The notes beneath the pieces were generated by a model, which was given only the letters and a program-made list of their open reading frames with translations, was not told where the DNA came from and made no database searches. Below, piece after piece: positions 49,992 to 59,305 of a stretch of 64,000 nucleotides of DNA (position 1 is its first letter; every line of letters begins with the position of its first letter). The position numbers were made by a program, and so were the translations under genes. The stretch is from Rufibacter hautae (GTDB taxonomy: Bacteria; Bacteroidota; Bacteroidia; Cytophagales; Hymenobacteraceae). The stretch spans positions 1,606,589-1,670,588 of the forward strand of contig NZ_VKKY01000001.1 of the NCBI RefSeq assembly GCF_008271695.1. The letters run 5' to 3'.

Positions 49992-50426
49992 TTATGCAGG
50001 GGCAGATGAGCTTTGATCTGCCTTCAACCAGTCCAGCGCCTCGGCCTTGGCCCTGAAGTTTCGCAGCGCAAAGGGAAGTTGCTGCGCTGCCTTGATTTGT
50101 TCTATATTACGCTCAGACACCTTTTCTACCCCCTCGCTGGAGGACTGCAGCCTTGCCACCTTCTGGAGGCGCGTTCTGGACAAACCGGCTGCCAGGTACA
50201 TAGAAATCTCCCGGCTCTCCTCCTCTCCCACCGATATAATCGTTTGGGTAGAGTCTAGCAGGAGTTTCTTTACGTCGTAATTCTTGATGATGTCTACCAT
50301 CTTGTTGATGGTATGCTTTATTTCAGGCAGCAGGTACCCATGAAGGTCAGGGTAAGCAACCTCCAGAATGTCAGTTCCGGGGTCATAGTTTAGTCTCACA
50401 ATGCTGTTCTCAAACAGGATCATCAA
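49992..50426 (-). CDS. STAS/SpoIIAA-like protein
   Basis: 144 residues. 'FENSIVRLNYDPGTDILEVAYPD', 'INKMVDIIKNYDVKKLLLDSTQTIISVGEEE' and 'REISMYLAAGL' fit the same alpha/beta pattern as the product of 28162-28584. The gene lies 67 nt upstream of the H-NOX gene on the same strand, so they are probably one transcript. No known catalytic motif is seen. It could be a protein-binding partner, which is an inference from the fold and context. Confidence 0.6.
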   Translation of the reverse strand: MMILFENSIVRLNYDPGTDILEVAYPDLHGYLLPEIKHTINKMVDIIKNYDVKKLLLDSTQTIISVGEEESREISMYLAAGLSRTRLQKVARLQSSSEGVEKVSERNIEQIKAAQQLPFALRNFRAKAEALDWLKADQSSSAPA

Positions 50427-50535
50427 TGCGTTTTTTTTAATGGATCGTTAATCAAGCGATTTACTCTGCAACGTGCATCGCTGGTTTTTAGTGGCAAACC
50501 CGGGTTTTAATTTCCCATAACCCCATCTCGGTTGC

Positions 50536-50676
50536 TTAGGCCGTCTCAATATCATCAATGATAATAGACGCCAGGTTCTCCAGTATTTTTTGGTCCATCA
50601 CAGAGAATTCCCTGAACTCTTCCGAATGTATTTTCCATCCTAAGTGTAGGCGTGAAGCACCGCCTTTTGCCTCCAT
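50536..50676 (-). CDS. Candidate 46-residue small protein
   Basis: A frame of 46 codons begins at the ATG at 50676, 41 nt downstream of an exact TAnnTTTG promoter element. The protein starts M-E-A-K and ends 'NLASIIIDDIETA'; it has no signal and no recognised family. It could be a real small protein or just an open frame in a leader of the STAS-like/H-NOX transcript, whose start lies 109 nt downstream of its stop. No other gene is seen in 50427-50909. Confidence 0.35.
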   Translation of the reverse strand: MEAKGGASRLHLGWKIHSEEFREFSVMDQKILENLASIIIDDIETA

Positions 50677-50716
50677 GCTAATCAGCCTTGTTAGCAACGG
50701 GTTCAACAGGGGACTA

Positions 50717-50724
50717 CAAAGGTA
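50717..50724 (-). promoter_or_regulatory. -7 promoter element (TACCTTTG) of the STAS/H-NOX transcript
   Basis: The minus strand reads TACCTTTG, an exact TAnnTTTG match, with TTG about 15 nt further upstream. It is the only good promoter found ahead of the small frame, the STAS-like gene and the H-NOX gene. Confidence 0.6.
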
Positions 50725-50909
50725 ACCCATTGTTTTTTACAATTCCCTTATTTCAGGATTAACCAACAATACTGCCACAGATTATTTATTTACAGGCTGA
50801 TGGTTACCCAGACTATAAATAAATCCTACTGCAGCTGAGGCAAACACCAAAAAGGCCCTGGAATTGGATTTCAGCTGATTAGCGAAGACGGAAACTAGAG
50901 AGGAGCAGC

Positions 50910-51722
50910 CTAAACCCGATGGGCACCCGGCTTCTTTTTCGCTTGCCGCACGGCAGACGAGGACACAAAGTAGAGCAGAAACCCAGACAAGACTGTTAGC
51001 AGCCCGAAAAACGAAAAAGCCTTCAAAAGGACATTTCCTATGTTGTCACGGCTTTGGAAATCCATGGTGTGCAGCATCCAGAGGAAGTCAAACACGCGCC
51101 ACTGGTTGTGCCGGATGGCCTGGAAAGTACCCAGTTCCGCGGAAACGTACGCCGTGCAGTTAGGCTCACGGAAGGTGATGGCCCAGGCAGGCAAAGGCTT
51201 CTCGCGGTATTCATGGTGGCCGCCTACCTGGGTGAGGTATTCCACTTTCTGCACCTGGGCGGGTTCCACCACGTTGCTTAAGGCTACCTGCACCGCCGAC
51301 TCCTTGCTGAGCGGCGCTACCAATTGCCCTGTGGTGGCATTGGCCAGTTGCACCTTGCTGGTGGCACCCGCGTGCCCGCCGCCATGGCTGCCTCCTTCTT
51401 GCGTACGCTGGGCACCGGCATCGGTGGAGAAATAACGGATTTGGTACGTGGGCACGCCCAGCACCTCTATTAGCTGAATGGAGTTGAGCGAATCTACCAC
51501 AGTGGTGGTCTGCAGATGTTTCAGGGCAACTTGCGGGGAAACCAGGTCCAGAGAAGCGGGCAGATACCTTTTCTCTTTCCGCAGATGGTCTCCGTGCACC
51601 TTGTCTATGTCATTCCAGCTGAAATACAAACCTCCCAGGGTCCAGAAAAGGAACTGAACGCCTAACACGAGCCCAAAATACCGATGGAACCTGCGGATAT
51701 AGTAGTGTCTGCTTCTTGCCAT
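50910..51722 (-). CDS. PepSY-domain membrane protein
   Basis: 270 residues. Helix 1 at about 12-32 ('FHRYFGLVLGVQFLFWTLGGLYFSW') is typical of PepSY-associated membrane proteins, and a C-terminal helix lies at about 230-252. The external part holds two PepSY-like segments ('VSPQVALKHLQTTTVVDS' and 'SKESAVQVALSNVV') and a His/Gly-rich loop ('GGSHGGGHAGATS'). It lies downstream of the metal-efflux operon on the same strand, separated from it by a dispersed palindrome. A role in metal handling or as a ferric-reductase-like helper is suggested by context only. Confidence 0.75.
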   Translation of the reverse strand: MARSRHYYIRRFHRYFGLVLGVQFLFWTLGGLYFSWNDIDKVHGDHLRKEKRYLPASLDLVSPQVALKHLQTTTVVDSLNSIQLIEVLGVPTYQIRYFSTDAGAQRTQEGGSHGGGHAGATSKVQLANATTGQLVAPLSKESAVQVALSNVVEPAQVQKVEYLTQVGGHHEYREKPLPAWAITFREPNCTAYVSAELGTFQAIRHNQWRVFDFLWMLHTMDFQSRDNIGNVLLKAFSFFGLLTVLSGFLLYFVSSSAVRQAKKKPGAHRV

Positions 51723-51762
51723 ACCGCCAATTTACAACAAGACACAGATTAGCCGCAGCCTT

Positions 51763-51812
51763 TGCCAGTTTTAGGGCTGTTTTCTGTAAATCGGGCCTAA
51801 AACGGCTTTGCC
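51763..51812. repeat. Dispersed palindrome, copy 27
   Basis: CCAGTTTTAGGGCTGTTTTC / AAATCGGGCCTAAAACGG arms, 10 nt beyond the stop of the CusB-like gene. Confidence 0.7.
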
Positions 51813-51821
51813 TTGTTTGGC

Positions 51822-53138
51822 TTAGTGGTTATGTCCGGCCATGGGGTCTGAGCCCTTCTTCAGCACATATTCGCTGTAGAGCAGGTAGGCGCCCGTCACC
51901 ACCACGGTGTCTTTCTGGGTGAGGCCGCTCAGGATGGCCACCTGGTTTGCGCTTTCCTCGCCCAGCGTCACCGTCTTTGGCGCAAACGTATTCTTACCTA
52001 TCTGCACCCAGACGTGGGCTCCTTTGGAATCCCTGATCACGGCATCCAGCGGCAGGGTCAACGCTTCATTTGCAACAGCCGGCAAGGAAATGGTGGCCTG
52101 GGTTCCCGGAATCAATCGCCCTTGCGGATTAGGCAAGGTCGCCCGCGCCACCACTACCTGGCTGTTCTGCCGGAACTCGGGGTTAATGAAGGAGATTTTG
52201 GTTTTGATGGGCGCTGTGGTGCCGGCCACCGAAACCTCCACCTGCGTACCGACTTTCAGCTGGTTGGCTTCCTGCGCGTAGAGTTCCGCCTCGGCCCAGA
52301 TACTCCCGAAGCGGCTCAGCCGGTACAGCGGACTTCCCTCGGCCACGTACATTCCTTCAGCGGCGGAGATTTCCGTCACCGTACCGGAGGTAGGCGCCAC
52401 AAACGTGATGCGGGAATCAAACTTTCTGGTTCGGCCAATCCGATTGATCTGGGCGTTGGTAAGGCCGGTGAGTTGAAGCTTTCTTTTGGCGGCGCTCAGG
52501 ATAGAGGCAAACTGCTTTTCGCCGGGGAACGCTTGCACTTGGTCCAAAGCCAACAGGTATTCCTGCTCCAGCGTGAGCAAGGTTTCGCTGTACAGGTCAT
52601 AAAGCGGTTGCCCTTTCCGGATGGGCTGGCCCGTTTCCTTCACATAAAGCCTTTCAATCCGGCCCGCTGTCCGGCTGCTGATCAGATCGGCTTGGGTCTG
52701 GTCCACGACCAGCCTTCCGGTGAGCACGGTATTGCTGCCTACCTGCCCCAGCCTGGCCGGCCGGGTAGTGATGTTGCCTAGCTGAATCTGGTTATCGCTG
52801 AGCATGATGCTACCCGTTTCTGAGCCGTTTTCCTGACTTTGCGTCGGAATCAGGTCCATCCCGCAGATGGGACATGAACCCTGCTTGTCCTGCACAATCT
52901 GCGGGTGCATGGGGCAAGTGTAGGATCTGGCCGTTTTGGCCTCGGTTTTCTGTTTCTGCACCGGAACCAGATCCATGCCGCAGACCGGACAGGAGCCGGG
53001 CTCATCTTCCACTATCTGCGGGTGCATAGGGCAGGTATAGGTGGTGCCCGCCTCGGCATGCTGGTGCTCGTCTTTTGCGGTGCAGGCCACCACCAAGACG
53101 GCCAGCAACATGAGCAATAGGTTCTTTAAAGTTCTCAT
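51822..53138 (-). CDS. CusB-like adaptor with two heavy-metal-binding domains
   Basis: 438 residues. Lipoprotein signal with 'VVAC' (lipid Cys19). Two HMBD/YHS-like modules stand at residues 34-60 and 73-98, each of the form Y-T-C-P-M-H-P-x-I-V and C-P-x-C-G-M-D-L (Cys and Met/His ligands). Then the periplasmic adaptor core: 'RLVVDQTQADLISSRTAGRIERLYV' and a helical hairpin around residues 200-260, with 'LNPQGRLIPGTQATISLP' further on. It links the inner-membrane CusA-type pump to the TolC channel. It overlaps the next adaptor gene by 4 nt. Confidence 0.9.
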   Translation of the reverse strand: MRTLKNLLLMLLAVLVVACTAKDEHQHAEAGTTYTCPMHPQIVEDEPGSCPVCGMDLVPVQKQKTEAKTARSYTCPMHPQIVQDKQGSCPICGMDLIPTQSQENGSETGSIMLSDNQIQLGNITTRPARLGQVGSNTVLTGRLVVDQTQADLISSRTAGRIERLYVKETGQPIRKGQPLYDLYSETLLTLEQEYLLALDQVQAFPGEKQFASILSAAKRKLQLTGLTNAQINRIGRTRKFDSRITFVAPTSGTVTEISAAEGMYVAEGSPLYRLSRFGSIWAEAELYAQEANQLKVGTQVEVSVAGTTAPIKTKISFINPEFRQNSQVVVARATLPNPQGRLIPGTQATISLPAVANEALTLPLDAVIRDSKGAHVWVQIGKNTFAPKTVTLGEESANQVAILSGLTQKDTVVVTGAYLLYSEYVLKKGSDPMAGHNH

Positions 53139-54487
53139 CGGTTAGTCTCCTTCACCCTGATAAAGCTTTCACTGTCTACCAGGAACTGCGCATTGGCGGC
53201 AATCACATCCTGCGCCGTCAGCCCTTGCACTACTTCCACCTTTCCATCGGCGCGTTGGCCCACCTGCACGGAAACTGGCTTAAACACGCCATCGACTTTC
53301 AGGAAAGCCACAGACTGCGTACCCAGGTCCAGCACCGCCTCCTTGGGCACCCACAGGGCCGAGCCGGTGCTGTAGCTGGTTCTCCCGGTGATGACCTGTC
53401 CGATTAAAGCGGAATTTCCCTGGGCCGGCAAGGAGACCCGCACCCGGGCAAAGTTCTCATTCGCCTCGAAAACCGGCTCCACTAGGTTCACGGATGACTG
53501 CAGCGTTTTCCCGGGCAGTTGGTTGAAGGTGATGGTCACCGGCGCTCCTTTCCTGAGTTGGCCTACCAGGTTGCTGGCCACGTTGAACTGGGCCCATACC
53601 TGCGAGGCGTCCACCACTTTGAGCAGCGCTTGCCCAGTGGTCACGTACATGCCTTCCCGGATGGCAAACCCGCCGCCTTGCCCCGGCACCGAAGCCGCAC
53701 TTCCGCTACCCGTAGCCCCGCCTGCGCTGGCCGCACTGCCACTCATACCACCCATTCCGTCTCCCCCACCTGCAGACGCCGCGGCAGAAGGAGCCACGGT
53801 GGGTGCTGCGGTAACGGCAGGGTCCAGCACGTAGCCGTTGTAAGGACTGAAGACCGGGAACGTGTAAGATTCGCGGCCGGTCCGGGTGAGTTGTTTGATC
53901 TGGCCTTCGGTAACCCCTAAGAGCCGCAGCTTTTGCCGGGCCCCAGAGATAAGGGCGGTGTTGCCGGGGTCATTCTGCAATAGGTAAAGGAGTTCTTTCT
54001 GGGCGGTGACAAGTTCGGGGCTGTAGATGTCGTAGAGCCGTTGGCCATTACGCACCGGCTGGTAATTGAATTTCACGTACAGTTTTTCAATTCTGCCCCC
54101 AAAACGCGCCGGGATCATGTACTGCCTCCGCGTATCATAGGTCACCACACCGCTCATGGTGATCTCCTTCTCTACCTGCTTCTGCACCGGCTGCGTGGTT
54201 TGGATGGAAGAGACCACCGTCTGGTTTGCGGGCTGCAATAGGTAGTTCAGATCCGTGGAAACGGCGACGGCAGGCGTGTTGGTGGGCTGCTTGGCTACGA
54301 GGTCCATGCCGCAGATGGGGCAAGAACCCGGCTTGTCCTGCACAATCTGCGGGTGCATGGGGCAGGTGTATTCCATTGCGTGGGCGATCCCAGTTTCCGT
54401 GCCGTGCTTGTCTTGGCAGGCCGAGAAGGTGAACGGCAGCAGCAGCAGCAGCAACCCGAGGACCTTATTTTTCCAGTTCTTTCTCAT
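53135..54487 (-). CDS. CusB-like adaptor with one heavy-metal-binding domain
   Basis: 450 residues. Lipoprotein signal with lipid Cys24 ('FTFSACQD'). One HMBD at residues 40-65 (Y-T-C-P-M-H-P and C-P-I-C-G-M-D-L). The adaptor core follows ('VVTYDTRRQYMIPARFGGRIEKLYV'), with an unusual Gly/Ser/Ala-rich insertion at about residues 235-285. It overlaps the TolC gene by 23 nt at its start and the second adaptor by 4 nt at its end, so translation is coupled. Two adaptors in one operon suggest a heteromeric adaptor ring or two alternative complexes. Confidence 0.88.
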   Translation of the reverse strand: MRKNWKNKVLGLLLLLLPFTFSACQDKHGTETGIAHAMEYTCPMHPQIVQDKPGSCPICGMDLVAKQPTNTPAVAVSTDLNYLLQPANQTVVSSIQTTQPVQKQVEKEITMSGVVTYDTRRQYMIPARFGGRIEKLYVKFNYQPVRNGQRLYDIYSPELVTAQKELLYLLQNDPGNTALISGARQKLRLLGVTEGQIKQLTRTGRESYTFPVFSPYNGYVLDPAVTAAPTVAPSAAASAGGGDGMGGMSGSAASAGGATGSGSAASVPGQGGGFAIREGMYVTTGQALLKVVDASQVWAQFNVASNLVGQLRKGAPVTITFNQLPGKTLQSSVNLVEPVFEANENFARVRVSLPAQGNSALIGQVITGRTSYSTGSALWVPKEAVLDLGTQSVAFLKVDGVFKPVSVQVGQRADGKVEVVQGLTAQDVIAANAQFLVDSESFIRVKETNR

Positions 54488-55730
54488 AGTTCACACCAAT
54501 CAGGTAGAGTTGCTCCAGGTTGTTGAGGTATTCCATCTGCGCCATATTCAAGGCTTCCCAGGCGTCAATGACCAGGGGCAGCTGGCTTGTGTTCTGCTCG
54601 TAGCTCAGGAGCGTGGTCTCGTAGTTACGCCTAAGCGCGGGAATGATCTTCTTCTCGTAGTTCTGCACCTGCGTGCGCTTGGTCTGCAACTCCAGGCCCA
54701 TGCTGGCTACCATGTTGCGGGCCTCGTTCAAAAGGTTCTCGCGGCCTTTCTGCATGCCCTGGATCTCCAGGTTCATGGCCTTGAGGTTAGCCTTGTACAT
54801 CTTGGAAGACCACGGCGCGATAGGAATGGACACCATGCCCATAAGCGTGTACACCTGCGGCATCATTCTGTCGCGTGGCATCATGTTCTCAAACCGCACC
54901 CCAAACTCCGGTTTGCGCTCCATGTTCTCCAGCCGCAGGTTCAATTGTATAGATTCAATGGTGCGGTCCAGTCGGCGCACATCGCTACGGGTCACCCGCA
55001 GCGCCGCGGTGTCTGGCAAAGGTGTAAGCTCCGGGACCTGCACCGTGGTGTCTATTTTGAAACGGGTTTCGGCGGGCAGATTCATGAGCATGTTCAGCTG
55101 GAGGTTCTTCATCGTGATCTCGCTATCGGTCATGGTGAGCATGTTTTCCACTTCGCCCAGGCGGCCCTCGGCTTTGTAGATACTGCCCAGGGAGCTTTGA
55201 TTGTAAGGGTAGCGGACTTTGCTCAATTTGAGCATGAACTGCATGATGCGCTGGCTCTCGCGCAGCACAGACTTTTTCTTTTCCAGCACCACCCATTGGT
55301 AATATGCGGTTTTGGCCTGCGCCCGAAACTGATTTGCCATCACCTCGTGCTCCTCCTCTTCTATGGCGGCCCTAGACAACAGGTATTTTTCCTTCGCCTT
55401 CAACTTCGCCGGGTTAGGGATGTCCTGCTCAATAGCGGTCATCAGCATGCCTTTGTCACGGTCTTCCATGACGGTTTGGCCCGGGTACGGGAGCATGAAC
55501 ACCCCCGCTCCTACCATGGGCGCCATCCAGCTGCGGGCACCTTCGGCGGAGGTTCTCAAGGCTTTGGTCTGGAGGTCGTGCTCCTGCAGCATGAGGTTGT
55601 TATGGTGCACCGTATGGATAACAGTCTCCAGGGTATACACCTCATTTGCTTGCGTCTGGGCAACTGCACCAAGGGCAGACAGCAGCAACAGCCCCGCCAG
55701 TAGGCAGTTTTTATAGTTAATGGGTAACAT
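54465..55730 (-). CDS. TolC-family outer-membrane channel protein
   Basis: 421 residues. Signal peptide (about residues 1-24), then long amphipathic helices: 'VYTLETVIHTVHHNNLMLQEHDLQTKAL' in the first half and 'NLLNEARNMVASMGLELQTKRTQVQNYEKKII' in the second. Two OEP-type halves are seen. It forms the outer-membrane exit of the efflux complex. Its start overlaps the 3' end of the cusA C-terminal frame by 14 nt. Confidence 0.88.
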   Translation of the reverse strand: MLPINYKNCLLAGLLLLSALGAVAQTQANEVYTLETVIHTVHHNNLMLQEHDLQTKALRTSAEGARSWMAPMVGAGVFMLPYPGQTVMEDRDKGMLMTAIEQDIPNPAKLKAKEKYLLSRAAIEEEEHEVMANQFRAQAKTAYYQWVVLEKKKSVLRESQRIMQFMLKLSKVRYPYNQSSLGSIYKAEGRLGEVENMLTMTDSEITMKNLQLNMLMNLPAETRFKIDTTVQVPELTPLPDTAALRVTRSDVRRLDRTIESIQLNLRLENMERKPEFGVRFENMMPRDRMMPQVYTLMGMVSIPIAPWSSKMYKANLKAMNLEIQGMQKGRENLLNEARNMVASMGLELQTKRTQVQNYEKKIIPALRRNYETTLLSYEQNTSQLPLVIDAWEALNMAQMEYLNNLEQLYLIGVNYEKELEK

Positions 55731-57630
55731 CGTAGATCTCTAATTTGCCGTGTTTCTTCAGCTCGTATTCTTTGGTCATTTCAAACACCACGGGGGTCAC
55801 CAGCAGAATGTGGATGGAAGAGGAAAATACCCCGCCAATCAAGGGCAGCACAATGGGCAGCATCACATCGGTGCCCACGCCGGTGGCCCACAGAATAGGA
55901 ATCAACCCGAAAAGCGAGACGGAGACGGTCATGATTTTAGGTCGCAACCGCTTGGCCGCCCCCTGGAACACATACTCCCGGATGTCCTGTTTGGTGATGG
56001 TCTGGCTGGAGTTTCCTTTCTTGGCGACCAACTCATGCATGGCTTCGTTCAGGTACACCACCATCAGCATTCCCGTCTCCACCGCCATCCCGAACAAGGC
56101 AATGAAGCCCACCGCCACTGCCACCGACAGGTTGATGCCGTAGAAGTACAAAATGAACACCCCGCCCACCAGCGCGAAGGGAATGGTGACCAGGTTGAGC
56201 AACGCCTCCTTGAACGATTTAAAGGAGAAGTACAGAATCAGGAAGATGATCACGAACACCAGCGGGATGATGATCTTCAAGGTCTGGTTCGCCCTGATCT
56301 GGTTTTCCCACTGCCCGCTCCACTCCAGGTGGTAGCCGTTGGGCATGCCCGTTACCTGCTGGTTGATGGTGTTGATGGCCTCCTGCACGGTGCTGCCCAG
56401 ATCACGGTCCCGCACGTTGAACAGGACGGCGCCCCGCAGCTGCGCGTTCTCCGAGGCAATCATGGGCGGCCCGTCCACAAACCGGACATCGGCCACGGCC
56501 GAAAGCGGCACCGTTCCTGCCGTCCCAGATTGGATGGGAATGCGGCGGATGCGGTCCAGGCTGTTGCGGTATTCCTGTGCCAGGCGCAGGTTAATGGAGA
56601 AGCGTTGGCGGCCTTCAATGGTGTTGCCAATGGTCATGCCTCCCAGCGCCGACTCCACCACACTGTTCACATCATCCACGGAGAGGCCGTAGCGCCCCAG
56701 TTCCTCGCGCCGAGTCTGGATCTCCAGGTACCGGCCTCCGGTTACCGGCTCAATGTACAGGTCCTTCACGCCTTCCACCTTTTGCAGGGCGTTGCGCACC
56801 TTCTCGGAGACCACCGCAATGGAATCAAGGCTCTGCCCGTAGACCTTCACGCCCACATCCGTCCGGATGCCGGTAGCCAGCATGTTGATGCGGTTGATGA
56901 TGGGTTGGGTCCAGCCGTTGATCACGCCCGGAATCTGCAGTTTCTGGTCCAGCTCCGCGATGATCTTGGCTTTGGTCATGCCCTCGCGCCACTGCGACTG
57001 CGGCTTCAACTGAATAATGGTCTCAATCATGCTGATGGGCGAGTTATCCGTGGCGGTGCTGGCCCTACCAGCCTTCCCTAAAACTTGCGCCACCTCGGGC
57101 ACCGATTTGATGATCTTGTCCTGCACCTGCAGAATGCGCTTGGCCTCGGTGTTGGAGATATCGGGTAGGGTGACGGGCATGAACAGGATGGAGCTCTCGT
57201 CCAGTGGCGGCATGAACTCTGAGCCCAAACTCATGAGCATGGGAATACTCACCAGTAGCGCTAGCAGGTTCACCCCGATGGTGGTTTTCCGCCAGTTGAG
57301 GCACCAGCGCAGAATAGGCGCGTACACCCGCTCCAGCCCGCGGTTGATGGGGTTGGCACTCTCGGGCTTGAACTTGCCTTTGAGCAGCAATGACAGCAGC
57401 ACCGGCGTCACGGTAATGGCCACAAAGGCATCCACGATCAAGATGAAGGTCTTGGTCCAGGCCAGCGGGCTGAACAGGCGTCCTTCTTGCCCAGTTAACA
57501 AAAAAACTGGCAAAAACGACGTGATAATAATGATGGTGCTCCAAAACACGCTGGGGCCAACCTGCTTGGAGGCTTTCTCTATAATGGTCAGACGCGTTTG
57601 CTTATCCATTTTCTTCGGTTTGTTGGGCAT
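55717..57630 (-). pseudogene. cusA: CusA/CzcA-type RND pump, C-terminal fragment (frameshifted)
   Basis: 637 residues. It carries the second half of a heavy-metal RND pump: helix 'VFWSTIIIITSFLPVFLLTGQEG', the second porter domain, the conserved 'YFSFKSFKEALLNLVTIPFALVGG' helix and the final helices ending in 'IYDVTH'. It is in the +1 frame relative to the N-terminal fragment (57602-58879); the two overlap by 29 nt. If the one-base shift in the A/T run at 57609-57612 is removed, they join into one protein of about 1050 residues, the normal CusA length. It could be a real break, a sequencing error, or two peptides that assemble. Confidence 0.85.
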
Positions 57631-58879
57631 CGGCGAGATGCCGGTAAGCGTTCTCCACCATCACAATGGCGTCATCCACAATCACCCCAATGGACAGGGC
57701 AATACCGGTAAGCGACATGATGTTGGACGTGATATCAAAGACATTCAATAAGATGAACCCGATGGCCACCGACAAAGGCAGCTGGATGATGATGATGAGC
57801 GCGCTTCGCCAGTGGAACAGGAACAAAAACACAATCGCCGAGGCGACCAGCATCTCCTCAATGAGGGTGGTTTTGATGGAGTCCACTGATTCATTGATGA
57901 GCCCGCTGCGGTCATAGACAATGTTGAACTTCACGCCCTTGGGCAAGCCCGCAGACACCTCTTCCATTTTGGCCTTCACGTTCCGGATCACCTCTTCGGC
58001 GTTCTCGCCGTAGCGCATGACCACGATGCCACCTACCGCTTCGCCCTCTCCGTTGAGGTCGAAGATGCCCAGGCGGCTCTCGCCCGTCATCTGCACGGTG
58101 GCAATGTCCCGCACGCTCACCGGAATGGTGTTCTGGGTGACGATGGGGATGTTCTCTATCTCCTCGGTTGATTTAAGATAGCCGGTGGTTTTGATGATGT
58201 ACCCGATGTCGCTCATCTCAAACTTGCGGCCGCCGCTCTCATTGTTGTTGGCCCTTACCGCCGCCATGACCTGCGGCACCGACAGGTTGTAATAGGTCAA
58301 TTTGTTAGGGTCCACCGTGATCTGGTACTGCTTCTGAAAGCCCCCAAACGAGGCGATCTCGCTCACGCCCGGCACGTTCTGCAGCGCAAACTTCACGTAC
58401 CAGTCCTGCACCGCCCGTTGCTCGCCTAAGTCCATGCCTTGGGCATCCAGCGTGTACCACAGGATGTGCCCCACGCCTGTTCCGTCCGGTCCTAGGGTAG
58501 GAATGGCACCCTCGGGTAGGAGGCGGTTGGCGTAGTTGAGGCGTTCCAGCACCCGTTCGCGCGCCCAATAGATATCGGTCTGGTCCTGGAAGATGACGTA
58601 GATGAAGCTCATCCCGAACATGGAGACGCCCCGCACATATTTCACCTGGGGCATGCCCTGCAGGTTGGTCACCAGCGGGTAGGTCACCTGGTCCTCCATA
58701 ATCTGCGGACTACGGCCCATCCACTCGGTAAAAACGATCACCTGGTTCTCGGAGAGATCCGGGATGGCGTCTACCTTGCTGGTGGTCACCGAGTACACGC
58801 CCCACCCGAACAAACCGGCCGCGATGAGCAGCACAATCATCCGGTTCCGGAGCGAGAAAGAAATTAAGTTGCCAATCAT
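57602..58879 (-). pseudogene. cusA: CusA/CzcA-type RND pump, N-terminal fragment (frameshifted)
   Basis: 425 residues, ending in 'RHLADAQQTEENG' right after helix 4. The first helix 'FSLRNRMIVLLIAAGLFGWGVY', the periplasmic porter region, and the proton-relay Asp402/Asp403 and Glu409 in 'VIVDDAIVMVEN' are present, so all the sites of the first half are intact. It is the first gene of the pump set, 141 nt downstream of the HMBD lipoprotein gene on the same strand. Confidence 0.85.
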
Positions 58880-58925
58880 AGAAAGAAGGAATTATCCTGC
58901 CAGCGGCCGGCCCATAGCCCTGGTA

Positions 58926-58963
58926 CGTTTTCGGCCTGTTTAGATGAAAACAGACCGAAAACA
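58926..58963. repeat. Dispersed palindrome, copy 28
   Basis: CGTTTTCGGCCTGTTTAG / GAAAACAGACCGAAAAC, between the HMBD lipoprotein gene and cusA within the operon. Confidence 0.7.
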
Positions 58964-59020
58964 GCAAACTAGTTTTGGGCATCGAGGGAACCGGAACCGC
59001 TTGGGGCAAGACCTTAAGAC

Positions 59021-59305
59021 TTAGTGTTGATCACCTTCGTGGTGCTGCTGGGCAGCCGCGGCCGAGTCAAGTTTCTCGCCGGGTTTTGCCTCTTCCAGGA
59101 ACATGCCGCACTTAGGGCATTTGCCTTTCTCCTGGCTCACCACCTCAGGGTGCATGGGACAGGTGTAAGAGACGCCCGCCACCTGGGCTTCTGTGGTAGT
59201 GGTAGTTCCTTCGGCGGCTTTCTGTTCCGTTCCGGAACCGTTACAGGCAGTAAATAGAGTCAGGCCGAAGAAGGCCAGCGCGAGGTTTACTTTCAGAGAT
59301 TTCAT
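59021..59305 (-). CDS. Small HMBD lipoprotein
   Basis: 94 residues. Lipoprotein signal with 'TLFTAC' (lipid Cys21). One heavy-metal-binding module '[10 protein letters not shown]' with 'KCPKCGMFL' follows, then a His-rich tail ('QQHHEGDQH'). It is the fourth HMBD of the locus. It probably binds copper or silver in the periplasm and hands it to the pump. It is followed by cusA 141 nt later on the same strand. Confidence 0.8.
   Translation of the reverse strand: MKSLKVNLALAFFGLTLFTACNGSGTEQKAAEGTTTTTEAQVAGVSYTCPMHPEVVSQEKGKCPKCGMFLEEAKPGEKLDSAAAAQQHHEGDQH

Noticed and set aside
54255-57081. Very long plus-strand frames (482 and 443 codons) opposite the TolC and cusA genes
   Set aside because: Composition (His, Gln, Leu, Val) is typical of antisense shadows; the minus-strand genes have family motifs, signal peptides and operon spacing.
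57602-57630. Programmed frameshift in cusA
   Set aside because: No slippery heptamer, downstream structure or internal Shine-Dalgarno-like site is visible, and known members of this family are not expressed by frameshifting. An ordinary one-base insertion or a sequencing error is simpler.
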